Assembly (NCBI GenBank): GCA_015680685.1
Contig: MNCI01026349.1
Location: 187,719 to 214,806, forward strand
DNA: 27,088 bases
Reading direction: 5' to 3'
Source of the DNA: Gnetum montanum
Lineage: Eukaryota > Streptophyta > Gnetopsida > Gnetales > Gnetaceae
The notes below the pieces were generated by a model. The model saw nothing but the letters and a program-made list of their open reading frames with translations. It made no database searches and was not told the origin of the DNA. This document shows, in pieces, positions 1 through 9,690 of this stretch (position 1 is its first letter; the number at the start of each line of letters is the position of its first letter). Made by a program: the position numbers and the translations under genes.

Positions 1-1558
1 TAGTACAGCTTAGATTTAAAGAAATCGTTGACAGCTCCTTTCAAAATAGTGAGCAGGTATGTCTGGGAGATTTCCTCATGCAGCTCATTGAGGGCTGCGC
101 TCCATCTCTGAATAAATTTCTGGACCGGTTCAAGCAGTGTCTGCTTGACCTGCATGAGGCTATCTAGAGTGGCCTCGGGTTTCAAGTTATATTTGAACCT
201 GGTCACGAACTGGTGCAGTAGGTTTTCCAAGGAGGAAACATAGTTTCTTGGGAGCTCCCTATACCAATCGAGTGCCCTCCCTGAGAGGGACATGGGAAAT
301 ACGCGAAGAATTGCATGGGGCCATGCTTGCAACAGTGCGCACTCCAACCTGAACGTTATTAAATACGCGTTAGGATCTGTCTCCCCATTATACTTGGTTA
401 GCGTTGGTAGGGAGATGCCCTTGGGTAGAGTTAAAGGCGGGACGGAAGGACTGATGGGGTCATCGTTATAGAAGTCTACTACCTTCAATTCCCCGTCAGC
501 GGTTGTCTTAAGGCGTTTTACCTCATCAGTTAATTCCTGCATCATTCTTTTGGCATCTGCCCAATCCTGAGCACTTGGCAGCATGGCAGTTTGGCCTTGT
601 GACAGGCTGTATGGGTTAGACTGTTGAACGGTGGATTGGAAGGCTGGAAGTTGCGTTGTTGGCGGTAGCGTTTGTGGGAAGTGTACAGTAGATGGCACTA
701 GGGGCACTACATTGTAGAGAGGAGGTTGCTGCTGCTGTGCCTGAGGCACATGAGCTGGTGGCAACGTGTGGGGTGGTACATAGTGGTGGGAAATCTGGTG
801 TGACGTCATGCCTGTCATCGGCCATTGTCCGGCCATGTTGTATGAGGAGGCCCCTTGTTGGGTTACGACGGTGAAAGGGGGTGCATGTGTTTGGACATGC
901 GGGATGTAGTGGGCAGATGTGGACACGGGTATAGTGTGTGGCATTTTTACCACTTGGGATTGGAACGTCACCCCTAGGTTACTGTGAGGGGGTGGTGCTT
1001 GTGAGGATGAACCTGCAGCTGTAAAAGGGAAGGCATTGGGCAAAGGGTTACCCTGGGGAGGGATCTGGGCTGACGCGGATGTTTCTTGTAACAGTGCTTG
1101 GGTGCGGGCAGAGTATGATAGGAGTCTTCATGCTCCGATTGCGCAGCGAATTCATCCTCTTCATCCCGTTGTGGGTCTGCTGTAATTTGGTCTAGCGCTT
1201 GGCTCCTATGCAGGAGGAGCTGCGTAAAGAGTTCCGAGAATTGTTCTGGAATAGGGATTACGTCGTATGGGGAAGGGATGAATTCATATCCCCCTCTGTA
1301 AAAGATTTCAAATTGCCTTTTTACCTCCATTTTAGCCCGATCTACTGCCAGGCCTGCTTGCATCTTAATGCAGATGAAGTTATACTCGTCTTGGCTTATA
1401 ATGTTAGCGGCAGGGTCTCTCCCCTGCAACCTCAACGACCGATGGGGCCCCATTGTGGATTGCCCTCCCATATGTTGTGTGATAGATTGTTGGGCAGCCG
1501 TTGTGTCTGAGATGTTAACGTTCTGGGTGGTAGCAGCGGTGATGTTGATGGGATTCAT
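1..1558 (-). CDS. gag: Gag polyprotein of element A (partial, one probable frameshift)
   Basis: Structural capsid protein of an LTR retrotransposon, forming cytoplasmic virus-like particles that package element RNA. The start is the ATG at 1558-1556; this frame runs about 150 codons and then shifts near 1090-1130 to a frame that stays open to base 1. The first part is Gln/Thr-rich and includes RSLRLQGRDPAANII. The middle (about 1010-600) is a Pro/Gln/His-rich linker with a QQQQPP run. From about 560 a charged helical stretch (AKRMMQELTDEVKRLK) leads to the retrotransposon gag core at about 430-60, recognisable by KYNGETDPNAYL, the AFPMSLSGRALDWY-type signature (here VFPMSLSGRALDWYRELP) and QFVTRFKYN. 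No zinc knuckle is reached before the window ends. The frameshift could be a real mutation or a base-call error. The C-terminus and pol are outside the window. Confidence 0.85.
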
Positions 1559-1640
1559 GATGATAGACGGTTCGAGTGTGCGGGATTGATGCGAATAACG
1601 TCGTGTATGCGAGTGGCGTAGACGAATCTACTAGGTAAGT

Positions 1641-1850
1641 ATGCAGCGTAAACGCTGGCGTAAGCGTGCAGCGTATACGCTAGGGTATGCAGCGTAAACG
1701 CTGGCGTAAGCGTGCAGCGTATACGCTAGGGTATGCGCAGCGTAAACGCTGGCGTAAGCGTGTAGCGTATACGCTAGGGTATGTGCAGCGTAAACGCTGG
1801 CGTAAGCATGCAGCGTATACGCTAGGGTATGTGCAGCGTAAACGCTGAAG
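1641..1850. repeat. 46/48-bp tandem repeat in the leader of element A
   Basis: Four full copies and one partial: 1641-1686 (46 bp), 1687-1732 (46), 1733-1780 (48), 1781-1828 (48), and 1829-1850 partial. Each copy contains AGCGTAAACGCTGG, then GGCGTAAGCGT, then the perfect 10-bp palindrome GCGTATACGC. The two size classes differ by an extra GC or GT after the first ATG. The array lies between the primer-binding site and the gag ATG, so it is in the transcribed leader. The same decamer family continues more loosely to 1925. Confidence 0.9.
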
Positions 1851-1948
1851 AATCGACAGCGTAGACGCTGAGTCGGGGGTGTGACAACGGCAGTGGAGAC
1901 GCTGATGAGCGTAAACGCTGAGGAACATGAAGTCTGTTTAGCGAAGAG

Positions 1949-1966
1949 GCCCTCCTTCTAGCGCCA
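1949..1966 (-). other. Primer-binding site of element A
   Basis: On the minus strand the LTR end GGCACA is followed by GTTTT and then TGGCGCTAGAAGGAGGGC. A TGGCGC start a few bases after the LTR is the usual place and form of a tRNA primer site in Tat/Athila-type elements. The specific tRNA was not checked. Confidence 0.65.
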
Positions 1967-2682
1967 AAAACTGTGCCGACCGAAATCGTCGGTGCGAGGC
2001 TTGAACGTTACGGGTACCGAAAGATTAGTGGACTAGCACAGTCGAACCTGCCTCCGCTTGAGGGCGAGCTAGAGTGGACGAAGGCAGAGTGCCTTGGATG
2101 GTCCGCACGCGGATCAAACAAGGACTTCCCCGAGCGCCACCGAAGTGTTATACGTTGGGTTATGTGTAAACAGAGCGCAAACGGCGAAATAGGCGCAGAC
2201 AACGTAAGCGTAGAGGGGCGTAAACAACGTTGAGTGTGAACAGCGTAAATAGAGATAGGCTCAGCGTAAGCGTATACAGACGTAAACAGCGTAAACAAGT
2301 GCAAAGGGCATAAACAGATGCAAACGGCGTAAACAGTGGGTGTACACGGACGCTGACGGAGCGTAAACGTAAGCAGGTGTAAACAGAGCGTGGGCCAAAT
2401 TAACGTAAAACTGTAAAAGAACTTGCAATAAGCGTGAACAGTGGATTATAGAGTTAAAATGTTGTGCACCGGTCTAACGCAGTTGTGTCGGGACACAAGG
2501 CGGACGTAAAGCCCCGGTGGACGGAGGGATGCAGCCGGCTGACATGGTAGGCGGAGCGTGGACTGTGCTCAGCGTACAGGAGTTCCAGCGTAAGCGTAAG
2601 CGTAAGGGGGTTTCTGCAGCGTAATTGTTCTGGGTCTGCTCTGGTAAATTTTTCGCGGCCCTGGTAAATGCGGAAAACTGGG

Positions 2683-2691
2683 CTATTTATA
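2683..2691 (-). promoter_or_regulatory. TATA box of the element A LTR
   Basis: The minus strand reads CCCCTATAAATAGCCC, a textbook plant TATA box. Transcription would start about 30 bp downstream, near 2655, producing the RNA that leads through the primer site into gag. The decamer array lies immediately upstream, where U3 enhancer elements are expected. Confidence 0.8.
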
Positions 2692-2773
2692 GGGGTAGGG
2701 TTACCGGGAAAATCGGACGGGGAGACACGTGGTGTATAGACCGGGCGTTACAATTTAGAAACATGGTATTCGC

Positions 2774-3170
2774 TGGGCGTATACGTTACAACAGGCCGGC
2801 GTATACGCTGGGCGTAGACGGATAGATGCTGGCGTATACGCTGGGGCGTATACGCTGGTGAATGTTGGGCGTATACGTCGGGCGTATACACCGAAGGATG
2901 TCCACTTGCTTCAATCCTTGCTCTTTGGTGTGATCTTCATGTTGCCATTGGAGATCTTGTTGTCGAGCATATGCATCTGCCGTACCTGGGCGTGTACGCT
3001 GGAGAGCCAGGCGTACATGCTGGGCGTAGACGCTAGCGCACCACAGTTTAAAGCTGGGCGTAGACGCTGGGCGTAGACGCTGGGCGTAGACGCTAGGCGT
3101 AGATGCTGGGCGTAGACGCTGGGCATAGACGCTAGCGCACCACGGTTTAAAGCTGGGCGTATACGCTGGC
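2774..3170. repeat. U3 array of GCGTAKACGC-type decamers in element A
   Basis: About 17 copies of GCGTATACGC, GCGTAGACGC and close variants, often joined by CTGG. At 3058-3131 they form a run with a 13-bp period (GCGTAGACGCTGG). A larger duplication is superimposed: the segment starting GCTAGCGCACCACRGTTTAA occurs at 3032 and again at 3131, 99 bp apart. The array is upstream of the TATA box. Short ORFs running through it on the minus strand encode a repeated Tyr-Ala-Gln-Arg-Leu-Arg-Pro phrase, which is simply the repeat translated. Confidence 0.85.
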
Positions 3171-3173
3171 ACA

Positions 3174-5806
3174 ACATTTAGAACTAGATGTTCCAATTTT
3201 CAGGATTGCCCCGTGTGACTTCAAATATAGCCGAAGCCGCCCGTGGGTCATGGGGATCTGCTTCTTGTCAGACAGATGCCAAACTTACAAATTTTTGTGG
3301 TGTTTCAGGTAGTAGATCTCTAATTAGTGTCTTTGCCCTTGAGAACCTCGAGTTCAGTGTTTGCCATCACAAGCTTTTGATTAGTTTCCTTGTGATGCTT
3401 GACCTTGACCTTGTACAACAAGTACGAGCTAGTCACTTGCTTTTCTAATTCTAACCGTGATCATTTAGTAGTCAACATAGCTAGGTTTGTGTACTGGAGA
3501 TTGGCCAGCTTCATGTATTTCATCATTTCCTCTATCTGCAACTCCTTTAGGTGAATTTCTACTTTATTATACTGATTAATCCCATTAATGATGGCTTTCC
3601 AAAATTCACGTCCTTGTTGGAGTTGTTAGAGGATTTCATTCACCTTTGCCTTCACCACTTGAATATGTTTCTCATTTACTTCTTTTTGTAGGCTGACCTG
3701 GTCTCTATAGTGATCCTTGATTCTCTTGAATTTGAGAGCCTTTGATTTCTAGGTGGATACCTCTATTGCAATCTTTTGGTAAAGGGCATAAACCTCGTCC
3801 ATGAAGAGGTTTATGTTCTCATTTGCCAATCTACTTAACTCTATGTTTGTTTTGGTTAGTTTCTCCTATTGTTTATGGACAAAATCTATCAATTATTTTT
3901 TATGCACATCAATGTTTTGCAAGTGATGGTTTTATGTGGTCAGTTACACATTCTCATGGTGGGTCAAATCCAAGGCCTTCTGAATCTTGTGTTGGGTGGC
4001 CTCTACCAAGGATCAGTAGAACACCACCATCTCCATCGCACTCTCAACCCCTTTCAAATTAGTGTGAAGTTATTCAAGAGCTTCATCTCTTGTCAATATT
4101 GGTTGAGAAATGCAGGGTCGACAATTTGGGCTCTCAATTTAGCAACTTTAGAAACTACGCATTCATTTAGCTCCTTGGTTGTTTGGAGTTGCCCTTCCAA
4201 AATAATGTTCTTGTCCCTTGCCTCTAATAGCTTTGACTAGGTTGCAATAATAATATCTGGAAAATCAAAGACATCTAGAAGCAGTTGCTTAGTTCCCACC
4301 AGTTGATCCAATAGTTCTTCATGCTGTGCTATGCTTAATTTGCTACTTATGGTCCCTAAAGATGTCTGCACATCTTTAAGTGTAGTGATATCTAGTATAG
4401 ATGCTGTAGGTGCATTGAGTGTTTCGGCAATTCTATCAGCAACCACTTCTACTGTTGTTTCTTACCCTTGGTGCTACATCAATAGTACCATTACCCCCTC
4501 GCCTTCCTCTAAGCACACTAATAAGGTTGCATCATTCTTAGAAATCTTCAGGAGTGGCTGCTATTTTGAGAGAGATATTGTTACCTCTCTGGTGCTAGGA
4601 TTTGACCTCATGGACAACTATGTTTGTTGGGTAGAGAAAATGGATCCACCTTATTTTATTAGGCTAACTATTTAGGCCACCTCATTTAGGTGACTCATCA
4701 TTGACTGGTACATAGATGGATCCTGACTACTTGTGCTTGCTTGTTGCTCTTGCTTGCTCAAGAGCCATTCTCGGTACTTGTGCAACCGTTGGGATGTTGT
4801 AATGATGTTTGGCATAGTTTACTGAGTGGCAGGTGGAGGTGGTGGCTGTTGCTCCTCTTCTTGAATGGTTGTTGCAGGTGTTTTGTCCTTCATTATCTTC
4901 ACCTAATTAGTGGTTGGAGCACGTTGTACAACATCATTCATATAGTGGACTATCCCTCCCCTTCAACATAATTTTTTGATGAGGCATGGGAAGGGGAGTG
5001 CCTTCCTTCCACGTTCATTTTCCTTAACCCACTCCTTTATCTTTAGATAGATCAATGGTGGAAGGTTGATAGGGAATCTTCCACTCAGAATAGCACATTC
5101 CTAGGTAGAAAAGGTGGTGATCTTGTTGGGCCTCACCATGGGGTTTAGGTGAAAGGCCAAAATCTTGTAGTAAATGCTTTTTGCCAATGTGAGCATGTCA
5201 TACTCAAAGTCGACACCATAGCACTGGTGCAGCCATTCCTTTTTGATGCTAGGGTTTTCTTACATCAAAATATCGGTGAGATTCACCCTAGTTTTATGCA
5301 ACCCAAGTGCTTTAGAAATGGCCTACACTAAGTAGGACATTGAAATGCCCCTAATTTTGACTATTGAACTAGCCTACACGTTGTTCTAAAACAAGAACAT
5401 CTCTTCCATATACCACTCCCCACTAGAAGTGATAATTGGCCATATGGGAGAGGTCTTTAGTTGGTCTAGTATCTCCTTAAGTGCTTGCTCCAAGAAAGAG
5501 CGAAAGTTTAACTTTTGAAGAATTATTTTTTGGACCTCTATTAACTTGATTGGATTTAGGTAGGCCTCCATCAAGGTCACCTCAAGGTTGAGTTGGTGCT
5601 TCATCTTAGTGGGAATGTTTTGTTGCTGCTACTAATTCTAGAATCTCACGAATGGATTCCACTTTGGTCTCTTCCTTAAGAGGTCTTGTGGCATGGGTTG
5701 CAATTAGTTCTTCTTGGGCCCATTCTTGGCCCCTTCCCATTCTTGGCCATTTCTTCCTTGGTTGAGATGGTCCTCCTTCCTGTGTGTATTTGCCTATTGG
5801 TGCCAT
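3174..5806 (-). pseudogene. Decayed plant-transposon-protein-like ORF with coiled-coil tail (E-minus)
   Basis: A degenerate reading frame runs from the ATG at 5806 to the insertion point of element A, over 870 codons if read through its stops. Residues 1-66 are basic (GGPSQPRKKWPRMGRGQEW). After a frameshift near 5610, the second region (about 5560-4950) has VKIRGISMS, ISKALGL and ILSGRFPINLPPLIY in the order seen in the plant family often labelled putative plant transposon protein (PF20167-like). The third region (about 4450-3310) is heptad-rich coiled coil, for example KLTKTNIELSRLANENINLF. The last open piece (DPHDPRAASAIFEVTRGN) reaches 3190. Several stops look like CAG/CAA changed to TAG/TAA. 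Its function is unknown; membership in a retroelement is inferred from context and from the second copy at 21882. The family match is from memory, not from a search. Confidence 0.55.
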
Positions 5807-6544
5807 TTGTTGTCATAACACATTCGTGGATTAGTAGATATAATGTGTAAGTTAGAATATTTGAATACCTTATCTCGTTAGTCAGTTATAGTTGGCTATG
5901 GTTGGACCATGGTAGATTGATTATTTTATTAATTAATTTTTATTATAAGTGTCACCTGAGCTCATTGAAAGGGTTTAACTTCTGTAATTTGGTGTTTAAA
6001 TGTTGATTTCTTAGTTAAAACCTTTTTTGGAGTTAGAAAAATGGTGAAATTTGTTTTGACAAAAATGGCACATTTGTGGCCTCCACGGCCAAGAGCTTAC
6101 CTTTGGAAACTATAGGGTTGAAGAATGGAGTGATTTGGATAAATGGTGAGGAAGTTATGGGCTTTGAAAATTTGAAAAACTCCCTTGGCATTTGTGAGCA
6201 AATGTGAAAATTTTTAAGGAGGGTCACACATATTTACAATATTTTTGCACTATGTCGATGGGGCCACGTATATGGTGCCTTGTATATGCATGGGCTTCAT
6301 TGATAGGGCCCTGTTTATGGGGTCCATAAACAAAATTTTCAAACTTGAATATTTCAAAAAAATACAAGGAAATTTTAAATGAATTTGAGGTCCATGGAGT
6401 CTTAGAAAATCTAAGAATAGAATAAAATAATTGAAGAGGGTTTTTGAAAGCTCAAAAACTCAAAAATTTATAGAGAATGTTTGAATTAAATAAAATATGT
6501 AAAGGAGCACATGGTCAAATGCAGAAGATGGGTGTACAAAAGAT
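5807..6544. other. Non-coding stretch between the E-minus ORF and element C
   Basis: No coding frame is supported. It is AT-rich, with a short GC-richer island at 6250-6330 containing GGGGCC/GGGCCC and CCATAAACAGGG-type words on the minus strand. That island resembles in wording the U3 of the C LTR (21744-21860), but the similarity is too weak to call it a 3' LTR. It could be the leader or LTR remnant upstream of the E-minus ORF. Confidence 0.4.
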
Positions 6545-7960
6545 GTTGATTGCAAGAATGCCGAAGGGTAAGGTGCTTAACGAATCCAACTAAAAGATAT
6601 GCAAGTGGGTCCTTCCCATAGTAGGCACATGCCTTGTTTGCCCTTGCATATCCTCAACCTAAGGAGTCTGTGGAACTCATAGGTAATTAATGGTTGGTGG
6701 AAGTTAAGGACCAAAACCCAGAAGATTCTACCAAAGAATTCAAGTATGTTAGACAAAGACACTAAAACAAGAACATGGACATTGATAGTGAGTTGAGTTA
6801 CGGGAAACATGGATAAATCATGGAGAAGGTAGAATAGAATTCTAAATTAAGATCATAAGAAGTCCTTTGTGAATTTTTGTTTAAATGACTTGAGAAGATC
6901 CATCCTTAGTCTAGACCAAAACCAACCGCTCTCAATGACTTTGCATTGCCACACCAAGACTACTTCACCCCCTTAAGACACAAGAGTGCTCCCACAAAAC
7001 AACCACCATGCCTTAAAGAGAAGAAAAGAGAATTAGGAAGTGAGACAGAGGGACTTAGATAGAGGAGAGCTTTAGGCATGGGTAACATGTATTTCTAGTC
7101 CCATAACTAGTGCTTGTAGCTTCTTTATTTGTTGAAGGGGTGTGCTTTGAATTCCCATCATGTTTCTTTTCTTTTCTTTTTATTTTGTTTTTTTTTCTTT
7201 TTGAATGGGAACCACACCATGCAAAGACTTATTCAACTTCCTATTATTGGTTGGCATGGACTAGTAAGAAGTCTATGAAAACTCTCATGCACTCAAGTAA
7301 GTAAAAGAGTACAAAGAGTATTGAGTCCCTTTGAAGTCACACCCTGTGCAAATCTTTGAATCCTTTCCAATTCTGGAAACTACAAAGGTCATAAATTTAT
7401 TAACATTTTATTTAATGAAAGAGACCTCATACTTCCAAAGCAAGAAAAACCATAGAGTTTGTGGATGCGTAGATGTTGTGGACTCATTACCTATTCCATG
7501 AAAAAGAAACCATGTCTTAGTCATTGGTACAAAAATTCAAAAATTTAAACCAGACATTAGCAAATAAGACATTAAGCATAAACCACCATTAGTAATAGCT
7601 ACAACACCACTATGTCCTATTGGCAGAAAGCATGTTTATTAACAAAAATTAGAAAATCAGACTAAAATAAAGTAAAATATATAAGAAAGTGTAAAATACT
7701 TAAGAAATATTTAAATGTACTAACGATGGTGTAAAACCAAAAATGGTGTAAAATAGAAAAAAGTTTTAAAAATTAAAAATGTGTAAAACAAAAAATAGAA
7801 AAACTAAGGAGGCACATATATGATTAGCACAGATGGCTATCTCCCCCACGATTGAGTTGAAAGGAGGAGATCCGAAATATTGAGCATGGTTGTTGATCCA
7901 TTGAGGTATTTGTTGCACTGGCTTGCTTAGGCTTATGGAAAGGCTTTATCTATTGGATGG
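6545..7960 (-). other. Long 3' untranslated region of element C
   Basis: About 1.4 kb after the integrase end without a coding frame. It is clearly related to B 18763-19960: both contain ATTTCGGATCTC followed by GTGGGGGAGATRGCC, then AATGAGTCCACA, then AATAAGTCTTTGCATGGTGT with AATTCAAAGCACACCCCTT, and finally GGACCCAYTKGCAT. Purine tract GTGGGGGAGATAG at 7851-7838 (minus) opens the region. T-rich runs at 7165-7205 are low complexity. The retained similarity between an autonomous and a non-autonomous element suggests cis-acting function, which is an inference. Confidence 0.7.
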
Positions 7961-7967
7961 TCACCAA

Positions 7968-9190
7968 TTACTTCTTTTTTGGGCTTTCAAGTTTGTATAT
8001 GATCATGGTCCTAGAAGAAAAGGTTTTGTCAATTATATAAGGCCCCTTCCACAATGTTTGAAATTTGGTATTTTGAGAAACATGTATAGGGTTCCAATAG
8101 AGAACCTTATCTCTCAGTTGAAATTTCTCTTTTTGTATCCTAAGGTCATGACGTTGTTTGTTGAACGGCTTGTGCACTTCATTCAAGGACAAGGCCACTA
8201 ATCTATTTACATCTAGCACATTTAAGTTGATTAATCTTTCTTTTTTTGCTAGACTTAGGTTAAGATCCAGGTCACAGGCCATTGAGAGTGTATGAAGCTT
8301 GGATTGAATTGGGAGTGTTAGAAGTTTTCCATACACCAACTTGTAGGGAGAGTAGCCAATAGAGAGTTTCCATGTTGAGCGGTAGGCCCAAAGGGCATCA
8401 TGAATTTTGTGTTCTAGTCTCTCCTATACTTACTAATAGTTCTTGTTAGAATTTTTGTAATCTCCCTGTTAGTCACCTTTTCTTAACTGTCGGCTTGAGG
8501 GTGATAGGATGTTGTTAATTCATGTTCAACCCCCAAGCGTTGCATGAATTTTTGAAAAGTAGCACTTGTAAAATGGGTTCCATTGTTAGAAATTAGTGCA
8601 AGTGGCATCCCAAATCTTTTCACAACATTTTGTTATATAAATCAAGTAGCAGTGGATGATGTATAGTCGATGACAATTGCTACTTCTGCCCATTTGGTAT
8701 AGTGATCAATGATGATGATTATATATGCCTTCTTGTTGGACATGGATGTGATAGGATCAATGAAATCTATGTCCCATACATCAAAAGATTTCGATGGTTG
8801 AATCCAATGTTGAGGATCCTCCATACATGTGGTCATCCCACCATCTCATTGGCAGTGCACATAGGATTAGACAAATTGGTGGGCATCCTTGAAGATTGCG
8901 GGCCTATAGTATCCTACCATTAAGATTTTTATGGCCACATGTCTCCTAGAATAGTGGCCCCCACAAGGACCCTCATGAGTGTCTTGAAGAACGTGAAATT
9001 GATCTACATCAAGTACACACCAATGAACCAGGCCATTGGCACACACCTTGTAAAGGTGTTCATTGATTTTCATGAAGTGCTTAGCTTGATGACGAAATTG
9101 TTGTTTCTTCTTATGGTCCAAAATTTGTGGCATATTTTGAGTGAGAAAATAAGTGAGGATGCCATCATACCATTTTGGTTTTACAAGCAT
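7968..9190 (-). pseudogene. Integrase of element C (degenerate)
   Basis: Would insert the element cDNA into nuclear DNA. In order on the minus strand: an N-terminal zinc-binding region near 9190-8840 (THEGPCGGHYSRRH, then SYVHC); the catalytic core from about 8800 (VWDIDFIDPITSMS, HYTKWAEV); a second acidic position in ISNNGTHFTSATFQKF where the usual Asp is Asn; and YHPQADS followed by the Glu region near 8530-8480. LVYGKLLTLPI near 8339-8300 matches the LVYGKxCHLP motif of Athila-type elements, and LWKGPYII near 8050 is the GPY/F module. Numerous stops and the D-to-N change make it inactive. Confidence 0.8.
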
Positions 9191-9259
9191 CTATTCATTT
9201 ATTGCACCAACACAGAGGAGTTTATTAGGAAACAGATTAGATAGTGGGCTTTCCTTCTC

Positions 9260-9690
9260 TTTGTTATTCCATCACAACTGAGACAAGTGGGCAATAACCA
9301 CATTCTTAGTTCCCTTTTGATCTACCATTGTAAGATTGAATTCCTGTAAGATCACTAGCCATCGTATGACACAGGGGCTCATCGTTGGCTTGTTCATGAG
9401 GAAGCAGATGGCACTATGGTTTATGTGCACAAACACTTTATATTCAATCACATAGTACCTAAATGTCTCTAGAGCAAACACCACTACCATCAATTCTTTT
9501 TCTATGGTGGTGTAGTTCAATTGTGCACCCACAATGCTTCGACTTGCATAGTGGATCTAATATGCACGTTTCTTATTGTTTGATTATGTAAGCACAGCTC
9601 CCAAGGCATAGTTAGATGCATCTATCATAATATGAAATGGTTTGGACTAGTCAGGTGCTCGTAAAATTCGAGTCTCTATGCACTTTTTCT
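9260..9690 (-). pseudogene. RNase H of element C (degenerate)
   Basis: Would remove RNA from the RNA-DNA hybrid in reverse transcription. The start shows MIDASNYALGAVLT, where the Asp is the first catalytic residue. It continues GAQLNYTTIEKELMVVVFAL (the catalytic Glu of the TxxEKE motif), then FRYYVIEYKVFVHINHSAI, where the third acidic residue (usually TDH) appears as INH. It ends LPxDxxGTKN-like (VDQKGTKNVVIAHLSQL). It lies directly between RT and integrase, in the usual order. Confidence 0.8.

Larger units (their letters stand above)
1..3173 (-). mobile_element. Element A: 5' part of a Ty3/gypsy LTR retrotransposon (Tat-like)
   Basis: Read on the minus strand the order is 5' LTR (3173 to 1972), primer-binding site (about 1966 to 1949), repeat-rich leader, gag ATG at 1558, and gag continuing to base 1, where the window cuts it off. 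Protease, pol and the 3' LTR must lie to the left, outside the window. The LTR begins TGTGCC and ends GGCACA, a 6-bp terminal inverted repeat. The gag core type and the GGCGC-type primer site fit the Tat side of the Ty3/gypsy family; that assignment is an inference without RT. The gag is almost open, unlike the other elements here, so A is probably the youngest insertion. It interrupts the coiled-coil ORF that ends at 3174. Confidence 0.85.
1972..3173 (-). repeat. 5' LTR of element A
   Basis: The ends are set by the 6-bp inverted repeat TGTGCC at 1972-1977 and GGCACA at 3168-3173, both containing the canonical TG/CA, and by the primer-binding site just beyond 1972. Length is 1202 bp. U3 is roughly 3173-2660, with a TATA box at 2691-2683; R and U5 run on to 1972. 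U3 is packed with GCGTATACGC and GCGTAGACGC units. U5 (about 2160-2620) holds looser GCGTAAACAG units. A 5-bp flank to the right is ACATT; its partner would be beyond the left edge, so the target duplication cannot be confirmed. Confidence 0.75.

Noticed and set aside
692-1589. Plus-strand ORFs opposite the A gag
   Set aside because: The minus strand carries a recognisable gag; these are shadows.
1641-1850. CRISPR-like array
   Set aside because: The 46/48-bp units are contiguous tandem copies without unique spacers, inside an LTR element leader; no cas genes and the DNA is plant.
1680-1928. Minus-strand ORF of 82 codons with periodic peptide
   Set aside because: Translation of the 46/48-bp tandem repeat in the leader of element A; no independent evidence of coding.
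1973-2233. Plus-strand ORF of 86 codons
   Set aside because: Antisense to the U5 region of the A LTR; no motif recognised and starts one base inside the LTR end.
2786-3196. Minus-strand ORFs encoding a repeated Tyr-Ala-Gln-Arg-Leu-Arg-Pro phrase
   Set aside because: They are the 13-bp and decamer DNA repeats translated; both strands and several frames give similar periodic peptides, and they lie in an LTR U3.
3174-5806. Envelope-like gene of an Athila element
   Set aside because: No signal peptide, transmembrane segment or glycoprotein-like pattern is visible; the domain pattern and coiled coil fit the plant transposon protein-like family better.
8702-9244. Plus-strand ORFs of 73 and 101 codons
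   Set aside because: They lie opposite the integrase of C, which has clear motifs on the minus strand.
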